Origin: an uncultured Pseudomonadota bacterium
GTDB lineage: Bacteria; Myxococcota_A; Bradymonadia; Bradymonadales; GCA-2716585
DNA: 54,028 nucleotides
Direction of reading: 5' to 3'
NCBI GenBank assembly: GCA_937123825.1
Contig: CAKZKQ010000273.1
Coordinates: 1-54,028, forward strand
Below, piece after piece: positions 24,463 to 32,300 of this stretch (within the stretch, counting starts at the first letter, position 1; each line of letters starts with the position of its first letter). The notes beneath the pieces were generated by a model that was not told the DNA's origin, did not search any database, and worked only from the letters and a program-made list of their open reading frames with translations. The translations under genes were made by a program, and so were the position numbers.

Positions 24463-26619
24463 TCAATCAACCACCGGGTCCTCTGGACCATTGGGGTCGG
24501 GGGTCAGGTCGGCGAAGTAGAGGTAGCTGGCGGTGACCTCGTCGTCCAACTCGGGCCGGTACTGGCCGTAGAAGAGCAGCGTTTGATTGAACGGGTCGTA
24601 GTCGAACCCGTTGACGCGGCTTCGCGGCACCTCTTGTGTTCCCACCACGACCTTCAATGTGCTGCTGATGGCGGCGTGGCTGAGCTGATAAGCGCTGGCG
24701 ACACCGTACGAAGCCTGAATGATGTCCTCAAAGGTGCTCTGCAGGCTTGGGGCGCAGATGCTGCCAAAGGAGCCTCCGGTGGCCAGCGCTGTTTGAATGT
24801 AGCCGTGGCCAGCTTCTTCGGAGAGGCCGGGGCCGCCCATGGCCTGGCAGCCGCCAGGCGGGTCGCCCGTGATGGCAAAGGCTGTGATGTCGTTGTCCAG
24901 GTAGCCGTCGATGAAGTCCTGCATGGTGGGACAGTCGGCAAAGGGCGGCGTCTGGTTGGGGTCGCACAGCGGGTCATCGGCGGCGGCCGTTTTGATCTCA
25001 AAGTCGTCTTCGTCGCTGAAGAAGACCACCACGCGGCTGGCCTCGGGGCGGAAGAGTTGGTGGGGGTCCCAGATGTTGCCCGAGGCGTAGTTGATGACGT
25101 TGAGCCCCGTGGAGAGGCCAAACTCGGCGTCGCGCCCCGGCGGGTCAAGCATCGCCGCTCTGAACGCGGCCGGATCGTTGGTGAAGCCGGTTTGGTCGAT
25201 GGTCCAGAGGTTCTGGCGGTTGTCGGCGCTGGTGACCCCCATGCGGAAGCTCAAATCGGTGTTGGCGATGACGCCAAAGAAGGCGTCGGCGGCGTTGGCC
25301 ACCGCCTCCTGGTCGTCCTTCATGCTCAGCGAGCTGTCCACAACCCAGAGCAAATCGACCTGGGCGCTCTCCACCAGTGGCTCCAGAGGATCACAGCCGT
25401 TGGTCAGCGCGTCGCCAATCTGACCCGCCGCCGTCCCATCGGTGACGTCTCGCCATGCCAGCGCCAGCGCCTCATCACTGTCCAGGGTGGCGGCGTTGGC
25501 CACCGCCAAAATGGTCACCACGCGCTGCGGCGTGCGGTACACGGTCGAGATCGACACAGCGGCGTTTTCCAGCGCCGGACCCGAGGCCGCGGGCAACCCC
25601 ATCAGCTCGTCGGGCTCAACCCCCACAAGCGCCGCCAGCGCTTCGTCCCGGACCGTCGAGGCCGCGGCGCCGCCCAACCCCCCCAACTCAAGCTGGCTGA
25701 TGGCCCCAGGATAGCCGTCCCAGGCCGTCATCAAACGCGTTTGAAGGTTGCGCGAGATGCCCACATTCTGACCAAGGGCGTTGGCATCGTCGATGGACTG
25801 GGTCTGGGCGTCCTGGGCGTTTGGCGATGCCGGACGCATCACGATCAACCCATGCAAGCGCCCGTCGGTGCTCCCAAATGTTGCCGCTTGAACTCGTCCC
25901 AACCCCCCAGGGAGGGTCACCAGGTTGTAGTTTTCAAAGCTCTGGCCCAGAACCAGCGACCAGTCGCCGCGCTCATCTTCGTGGAAGGTGTGGGGGGCAC
26001 GGCGAGCGCTGGCGCAGGCCAACGCTACGTTCTCTTCCCCGTCCGGCGTGCCGTCGCCGTCCGTGTCCGTCACGTTGGGGTCGGTCTCGCCAGGATCAAG
26101 CACGCCGTCGCCGTTGCGGTCTTCGTCCCCATCCAGGACACCGTCACCGTCCGTGTCAGGCACCAGCGGGTTGGTGTTGGCAGTGCGCTCCTGGTTGTCG
26201 CGCAACCCATCACCGTCCGTGTCGGCCAGTGTCGGGTCAGTCCCCATCTGGCGCTCAGTCCCGTCATCAATGGTGTCCCCGTCGGTGTCCGCCTCTCGCG
26301 GATCAGACTCGCCCGGATCGGTCCTGCCGTTGGTGTTGGCGTCTTCTTCGCCGTCGGTCAGGCCGTCGCCGTCGGTGTCGGGGTTTTGGAAGTCGGTCTC
26401 GTTGGTGCCCTCGTCGTAACGGCCGTTGGCGTTGCGGTCCTCAAGAAAGTCGGGCAACCCATCGCCGTCGGTGTCTTCCCCATCTCCAACCGGAGCGTTG
26501 TTGGTGGGGGCGTTGTTGTCCGTGTTGTCGCCCGAAGGCGGAGCGTCGGTGTCGCTCGCGCACGCGGCGAGCACCATGAGGATCAAGATGAGGGTCGCTC
26601 GGATCATGCCACAGCTCAT
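24463..26619 (-). CDS. vWA-domain lipoprotein with DTDGDG calcium repeats
   Basis: Predicted lipoprotein of 718 residues. A signal ending LAAC is followed by about eight thrombospondin-3-like repeats with DTDGDGLxDxxE and DxNxNGxxD motifs that should bind calcium (roughly residues 45-205). A middle domain contains SFENYNLVTLPGGLGRVQAATF. Then comes a von Willebrand factor A-type domain with VDLLWVVDSSLSMKDDQ, where DSSLS is the DxSxS metal site. VVVFFSDEDDFEI and ITAFAITGD fit later vWA strands. Ligand binding at the surface is inferred. The start is uncertain: ATG 26619 and ATG 26607 are both possible and neither has a strong ribosome-binding site. The gene is divergent from the zinc-knuckle membrane protein. 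Confidence 0.85.
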   Translation of the reverse strand: MSCGMIRATLILILMVLAACASDTDAPPSGDNTDNNAPTNNAPVGDGEDTDGDGLPDFLEDRNANGRYDEGTNETDFQNPDTDGDGLTDGEEDANTNGRTDPGESDPREADTDGDTIDDGTERQMGTDPTLADTDGDGLRDNQERTANTNPLVPDTDGDGVLDGDEDRNGDGVLDPGETDPNVTDTDGDGTPDGEENVALACASARRAPHTFHEDERGDWSLVLGQSFENYNLVTLPGGLGRVQAATFGSTDGRLHGLIVMRPASPNAQDAQTQSIDDANALGQNVGISRNLQTRLMTAWDGYPGAISQLELGGLGGAAASTVRDEALAALVGVEPDELMGLPAASGPALENAAVSISTVYRTPQRVVTILAVANAATLDSDEALALAWRDVTDGTAAGQIGDALTNGCDPLEPLVESAQVDLLWVVDSSLSMKDDQEAVANAADAFFGVIANTDLSFRMGVTSADNRQNLWTIDQTGFTNDPAAFRAAMLDPPGRDAEFGLSTGLNVINYASGNIWDPHQLFRPEASRVVVFFSDEDDFEIKTAAADDPLCDPNQTPPFADCPTMQDFIDGYLDNDITAFAITGDPPGGCQAMGGPGLSEEAGHGYIQTALATGGSFGSICAPSLQSTFEDIIQASYGVASAYQLSHAAISSTLKVVVGTQEVPRSRVNGFDYDPFNQTLLFYGQYRPELDDEVTASYLYFADLTPDPNGPEDPVVD

Positions 26620-26843
26620 TGCACAAGAGACGGACCAGCCATGGCTCAATACTTTAGACCGCGCGCCTTGCGAAAACCAGTGTTTTCAGAAACGACCACG
26701 AGCAAAAGGGGCTCTTTGCCCAATTGTGCGGGTTTGTGGTGCTTGAATGCGGCGCTTCGTTGTTTTCACGTCAAAAGCGCCGTCGATGGCCGTCGAGGTC
26801 TTCTCCTGACCCTCATGCGTCCTTTGTGTGGAGAAGACAGTTC

Positions 26844-27494
26844 ATGCGCCACGACGATTTGCCCATTGAAGATCCTTGCCCGGCCCCCTGGGATGAGATG
26901 ACCGGCGATGAACGCCGGCGCCACTGCGCCGCTTGCCAAAAAGATGTGCACGACGTCTCGGCGCTGACCAAACAAGAGGCTCAAGCGTTTCTCAAGGCCC
27001 ACAACGACAAAGAGATCTGTGTGCGTTATGCCCACGACCCCGATGGGCAGATCCTCTTTAAGCCTTCAGATTCCGAGCGCCTGGAGGTCCAGCGTCGCGG
27101 GCTGCGAAGCTTGCTGGCCGCCAGCGCGTTGGCCATCTTGCCGATGGGGGATTGTGGTTCTATGGAGGACTTCTTCAAGCCCGAACCTCCCATTGAGTTG
27201 AACATGGATTTGGTGCGCACCGGCGTGGTCTTTGTCCGCATGGACGAAGAGTCTCTTCAAAAACCGGATCGGCTGGTGGCGCCCGCCTCAGGGACGCTGC
27301 TGGCTCAAGACGTGGCGCAGACCGCGCGCCAAAAGGCCCGCATGATCAATCTTGTAGACCGTGTTCAGAACCGGACCATCATGGGGATTCTCAAAAGCGA
27401 TGCGCTGCCCAAAAGTACGCTCGAAGATCTCTTTGCCGATGTCCCCAAAGAAGACGAAAAGACGGCGCCCAAAGGTGAAGGCGAGTCTCAATAA
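26844..27494 (+). CDS. Zinc-knuckle membrane protein of unknown function
   Basis: Protein of 216 residues. The N-terminal DPCPAPWDEMTGDERRRHC and CQKDVHDVSALTKQEA contain Cys12, Cys28, Cys31 and a later Cys59, resembling a small zinc-knuckle found at the N-terminus of diverse myxobacterial and Bacteroidetes membrane proteins. A single hydrophobic helix follows (about 86-103, LRSLLAASALAILPMG). The remainder would face the periplasm and is charged. GGAGAAG seven to nine bases upstream supports ATG 26844 over the longer frame beginning at 26724. A signal-relay or anti-sigma-like role is possible by architecture but not shown. Confidence 0.65.
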   Translation: MRHDDLPIEDPCPAPWDEMTGDERRRHCAACQKDVHDVSALTKQEAQAFLKAHNDKEICVRYAHDPDGQILFKPSDSERLEVQRRGLRSLLAASALAILPMGDCGSMEDFFKPEPPIELNMDLVRTGVVFVRMDEESLQKPDRLVAPASGTLLAQDVAQTARQKARMINLVDRVQNRTIMGILKSDALPKSTLEDLFADVPKEDEKTAPKGEGESQ

Positions 27495-27570
27495 ACCAAG
27501 CCCCGCTCAAAACGGAGCCGCGGTGACGGCTCTCACAACCCACCCCATCGTCGTCGATGCACGGCGCGGT

Positions 27571-28278
27571 TTAAATCTGTTGCCGCAGAAGGAGCGCGGC
27601 GCTTGCCAGTGCGACGGCGTCCTGAATGGGTTCTTTGGCCTGAGGTGCGATGAAGACCCGCAGATCGTCCCCTTCGGATTGCACCGCGCCGACCACCTGA
27701 CCTTCGTGTTTGATGATGTAGCCCAGGGGTTCGCTCAGGCTGACGATGACGTCTTTGGCTTCGTGCTGGGCGGCGATGGTCAGCTTGAGGTCGTCCATCT
27801 CGATGTGGCCGACCAGGGTGCCGCTGCGCGGGGCAGGGCGCAGCGAGAGTTGTCCTTGACCGGTGGGGCCGCTGATGCGGCACGTGGTGGTTTGTCCCGA
27901 GTGGTCAATGTTCTCAATGCCGCCGATCATTTTGCTGGTGGTTTCTGTGGCGCGCGAGACGCAGCGGGCCTGATGGGGGCGTTGTCCCTGCATCGTCTCC
28001 AGCTTGAAGTTGTACTCATGGGTTCTGTCGGAGCGAGATGAGCCGCGCCCGTTGTCCTGTGTGTCTGAGGAGACCCAGCCGTCGTCGATGTCTCGGACGC
28101 GGTAGGGTCCAAAGAACATGGCGTCTGTAGAGAACATCCCGCCTTGTTTTTTCACAGAGAGCGACGCGCCGGTCACCTGAAGTTGGGCGGGGACCACCAT
28201 TTGCGCCTGGACGCATCCCACCGCCAGGATGCACCACAATGCAGAAGCTGCCATCACTGCCTTGGTCGTCATGTTCAT
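27571..28278 (-). CDS. Exported lipoprotein of unknown function
   Basis: Predicted exported protein of 235 residues. The start at 28278 (MNMTTKAVM) has GAGGAAG close upstream, and the signal ends with LAVGC, fitting a lipobox. The mature part is beta-rich (VVPAQLQVTGASLSV, FFGPYRVRDIDDGW, SGTLVGHIEMDDLKL), with one Cys pair in the middle (CVSRATET and TTCRISG) that could form a disulfide. I do not recognise the family. It is convergent with the zinc-knuckle gene and divergent, across 479 bases, from the deaminase gene. Confidence 0.7.
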   Translation of the reverse strand: MNMTTKAVMAASALWCILAVGCVQAQMVVPAQLQVTGASLSVKKQGGMFSTDAMFFGPYRVRDIDDGWVSSDTQDNGRGSSRSDRTHEYNFKLETMQGQRPHQARCVSRATETTSKMIGGIENIDHSGQTTTCRISGPTGQGQLSLRPAPRSGTLVGHIEMDDLKLTIAAQHEAKDVIVSLSEPLGYIIKHEGQVVGAVQSEGDDLRVFIAPQAKEPIQDAVALASAALLLRQQI

Positions 28279-28527
28279 ATCTTCCTCGCGTGTTTGGATC
28301 GGGTTCATGGTCAGGTCGAGGGGTATACGTCGCCGGCAAGTGTTTGGGTTGGCGGTGGACGTTGTGCGACGACCTCTGGTAGATCAGGCCCGCGACCAAC
28401 ATCAGGGCGTGTTTGCAAAATCTCCCATCGACATGCGGTCCGATGACACCGATCCCGTCGTCGTCGATGCTCAACGGGTCTACTGACCCGCCTGCGCTCT
28501 CATCGATTGTAGAGAATCTCAAGGTCT

Positions 28528-28557
28528 AAGAGATGTCACTTTCCAGTGTCATCTCTT
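28528..28557. promoter_or_regulatory. 13-bp inverted repeat in a divergent gap
   Basis: AAGAGATGTCACT (28528-28540) and AGTGTCATCTCTT (28545-28557) pair with one mismatch around TTCC. The flanking genes diverge (28278 and 28758), so a terminator is not expected and an operator is more likely. A shorter hairpin, CGGGTC-GACCCG, lies nearby at about 28474-28489. I see no gene in the 28279-28757 gap. Confidence 0.4.
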
Positions 28558-28757
28558 GAGAGTCACTGCCGTGACCCCAAGCCTTTCGATTCTCAGCCTC
28601 GATGCCATCGGGCTCGCCTGTCTCGGTCCCATTTTGCAAACAAGCCCTGGGGTTTTGGGCGTGTCATTGTGCTTGAGGTGCTTTGGCCCGCTTTGTGACA
28701 CAAGAGAGCGTTTCTTGCGCCGTTGCTCAGGCGCTTATCCACCGTGGAGCCGTCCCC

Positions 28758-29249
28758 ATGAAAGAGAAGCACATCCGCATCCGCATTGAACAGTGTCTGG
28801 CGTTGGCCAAGGCATCCAACTGCCCCCGACGAAAGTTTGGCGCCATGTTGCTGGACCCGGAGCGCAACGTGGTCTTGATGGACGGTTACAACGGCGGGCC
28901 GCGCGGCGGTGGTGAGTTGTGTGGTGATACGGTGTGTTATCGAGACACGATGGGTGTGCAGTCGGGCACGCGGATGGAGATCGGTTGTCACCACGCAGAG
29001 ATGAACGTCATCTGCAACTGCGCGGCCAGCGGTGTGCCGACCAAAGGGGCGTGGCTTTTTGTGACCGGCGAGCCGTGCACAATGTGCGCGAAGCTGGTGC
29101 ACCACGCTGGGATCAAGCGCGTCATCGTGGTTGGCGGGGGTTACGCGGGGGCCAACGGCGTGAACTATTTGCGCTCACATGGGGTGGACGTTGAGAACGT
29201 CCAGGGTCCCCAGGATCCGCGTTTGTCGTCCACAGAGATTCTTGAATGA
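28758..29249 (+). CDS. dCMP deaminase-like zinc enzyme
   Basis: Cytidine/deoxycytidylate-deaminase-superfamily enzyme of 163 residues. The zinc site is CHHAEMN (His79-Ala-Glu81) plus EPCTMC (Cys107, Cys110), and the N-terminal RIRIEQCLALAKAS and CPRRKFGAMLLDP match the dCMP-deaminase/ComEB type. The likely reaction is deamination of dCMP to dUMP in the cytosol; another nucleoside or nucleotide substrate cannot be excluded. ATG 28758 was chosen because the domain begins there and GGAG lies nine bases upstream; the preceding 25 codons look non-homologous. Confidence 0.9.
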   Translation: MKEKHIRIRIEQCLALAKASNCPRRKFGAMLLDPERNVVLMDGYNGGPRGGGELCGDTVCYRDTMGVQSGTRMEIGCHHAEMNVICNCAASGVPTKGAWLFVTGEPCTMCAKLVHHAGIKRVIVVGGGYAGANGVNYLRSHGVDVENVQGPQDPRLSSTEILE

Positions 29250-29270
29250 AGGTGTGTTGGGAGGGGAGGG

Positions 29271-29294
29271 CAGGCCGGCGGTGAAGCCGGCCTG
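29271..29294. terminator. Bidirectional hairpin between convergent genes
   Basis: CAGGCCGGC (29271-29279) pairs perfectly with GCCGGCCTG (29286-29294) around a six-base loop. It lies between the deaminase stop (29249) and the stop of the 1892-residue gene (29303). No long U-run. Confidence 0.6.
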
Positions 29295-29302
29295 GGGCGA
29301 CG

Positions 29303-32300
29303 TCACTGCCGGATGCCGGTGTTCGTCTCGATGCTGTAGCTGTTGGTCGTAAAGTTGCTCAGCGAGAAGATGCGGATGCAGTAGTCGCCGCCGACAGCGC
29401 CCTCAATGGTCACTTCCTCAAAGTTGGGTCCGGCGTTGTAGCTGAAGCCCGCCAGGGTCTGGAAGTCGGGCTCGTAGACTTCCATGTCGATGTTGCCCTC
29501 AAAGTGGAAGTGGGGCAGCCGAATGGTCAAATCCTGACCTTCGTTGACCGTGACCAGGAAGTGGTCCTCATCCTGCGAGGGGCCGCAGATGAAGCCGGTC
29601 TGGCAGACCCCCGACACGCAGGAGAGCGGCGAGTCACAGGCTTGCTCCTCGTTGCAGGTGCAGCCAGCGCTGCCAGGACGACAGTTGTCCAGGTCGAGAG
29701 GAAGGCGAGTGGCGGTGCGGCAGGAATCATTGGCCTCCCAGATGTCCTGGCCGAGTTCGTCGCAGTTTTGCGGCGGGGGCTCTTCGAACTCGATGGTCAG
29801 GATGATTTCGTAGTCGAGGTCCTGGCCTTCTTCGGTGCCGCTGATCTCAAGGAACCACTCTCCAGCGCTGCGGGCATCGACGGGAATGGGGCGCTCGCCC
29901 TGGAGGACGTCGGTGTTGGGGTCTTCAAAGTCGGGGAAGAGGAAGTCGCGCACGTCGTTCTGGCCGCCGGGGCCGTAGAGGACGATGCCCAGGAAGGGGG
30001 CGACGCCGTGGTCGTAGCGGACCTGGACGTCGAGCAGCGCGTTTTCTGGCACCGTGAAGCGGTAGAAGTCGGCTTCCTGGGTTTGCTGGAAGTCGGTGCG
30101 GCACAGGAAGGCGCTGGTGGCGCCCGCTTCAATGAAGGACGCCTCTTCAAAGTCCTCGTTGCTCTCGAACTGGTCGTCGTTTTCACACCGTTTGGGTTCT
30201 TCGCAGCCCTCCACCTGGCGGGTGCAATCCTGACTCTCGCTGGCGGTCACCGGCTGGCCCTGGCGGCAGGTGGTGACACGGCGAGTTTGGGTGCCGGTCT
30301 CATCGCACTCATCGTCAAATCCGCCGCACTCACTAAAAGGTGTGGTGTCGACGATGACGCCGTCGGTGTCGCGGACACAATCCTGAGTCTGGACTTCACC
30401 GGCGACCTGACCGTCGCGGCAGATGGCCACGTCGCGGGACTGGGTGCCGGTCTCGTCGCAGGCATCTTCAAAGCCGCCGCACTCTCCAAACTGGCCCTGG
30501 TTGACGATCACACCGTCGGTGTCGCGGAAGCAGACTTCGCTTTGGGTTTGCTCGGCGGCCTGGCCGCCGCGGCAGACGGTCTGGGTGCGGGTTTGGACGC
30601 CTTCTTCATCGCAGCGGCCTTCAAAACCGCCGCACTCACCAAACTGGCCTTCATCAATGATGGTGCCGTCGGTGTCGCGGGCACAATCCTGGGTCTGTGT
30701 TTGCGGGGTTTGCTGTCCATCGCGGCAAATCACGCTGGTGCGGGTTTGAGTGCCGGTTTCATCACAGCGGTCCTCAAAGCCGCCACACTCCCCAAACTGA
30801 CCTTCGTCCACGACCACGCCGTCGGTGTCTCGCTCGCAATCCTGGGTTTGGCGCGCTTCGGTCTCCTGGCCGCCCTCACAGACAATGTTGGTGCGGGTTT
30901 GGGTGCCGGTTTCATCGCAGGCGTCCTGGAATCCCTGGCAGCGGCCAAACTGACCGGCTTCCACGATGACGCCGTCGGTGTCGCGGAAGCAGACCTCGGT
31001 GTTGGGCACTTCGGTTTGCGCCCCGTCGCGGCAGATGAGCTGGAGGCGAGTTTGGGTGCCTTCTTCACCGCAGCGTCCTTCGAAGTTGTCACATTCGCCA
31101 AACTGGCCTTCATCGACGATGGTGCCGTCGGTGTCGCGCTCGCACGCCTCTTCGGCGGTCACTTCGGCTTCCTGGCCGTCGCGGCAGATGATGTCGGTGC
31201 GCTCGGCCACGCCTTCTTCGTCGCATGGGTCTTCAAAACCGCCGCATTCGCCCGGCTCTCCGACTGAAACCACGGCGCCGTCGGTGTCGCGGAAGCAGGC
31301 TTCGGTTTGGGTTTGCTCGGTTTGCTGACCATCGCGGCAGATGGTGTTGGTGCGGCTCTGGGTGCCTTCTTCGCCGCAGCGGCCTTCAAAGCCTTCGCAG
31401 CGTCCAAACTGGCCTTCTTCGACCACCACGCCGTCGGTGTCGCGGGCGCAGTCCTGGGTTTGGCGCTCTTCGGTCTCCTGGCCGCCTTCGCAGACGATGT
31501 TGGTGCGGGTCTGGGTGCCAGTCTCGTCGCAGACGTCCACAAAACCGCCGCACTCACCAAACTGGCCCGTTTGAATCACAATGCCGTCGGTGTCGCGGGC
31601 GCAGTCCTGGGTTTGGGTGATTTCGGCCTGTTCACCGCCTCGGCAGACGATGTCGGTGCGGGTCTGGGTGCCGGTTTCATCGCAGCGGCCTTCAAAGCCG
31701 CCGCACTGACCAAACTGACCTTCTTCGACCACGACGCCGTCCGTGTCGCGCTCACACTCGCGGCGCTCAACCTCGTCTGTTTCTTGGCCGCCGCGACAGA
31801 TGACGGTGGTGCGCTCCTGGTTGCCGGTCTCATCGCAGATGCCGCCAAAGCCGCCACACTCACCAAAGGGACCGGCCTCGACCACGATGCCGTCGGTGTC
31901 GCGCTCGCAGGCCTGGGTGATGTCTTCTTCGTTGGCCTGACCGCCGCGGCAGATGGTCTGTGTGCGGGTTTGGGTGCCGGTCTCGTCACAAATGCCTTCA
32001 AAACCTTCACAGCGGCCAAACTGGCCTTCATCCACCACGACGCCGTCCGTGTCTCGCTCGCAATCCTGACGGTCGATCTGGTCGGCTTCCTGGCCGTCGC
32101 GGCAGACCACCAACGCGCGCTCCTGAACGCCGGTCTCGTCGCAGGCGTCTCCAAAGCCGCCGCACTGGCCAAACTGGCCTTCTTCAACCACGACACCGTC
32201 CGTGTCGCGGGCACAGTCTCGGTTCTCGACGCGCTGGGCTTCCTGGCCGTCGCGGCAAACCACCTGGGTGCGCTCCTGGGTGCCGGTCTCATCGCAGCGG

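Noticed and set aside
27541..28476. Similar 16-base segments (TCGTCGTCGATGC) on both sides of the unknown lipoprotein gene
   Set aside because: Short, low-complexity TCG repeats; no inverted ends or transposase to support an insertion.
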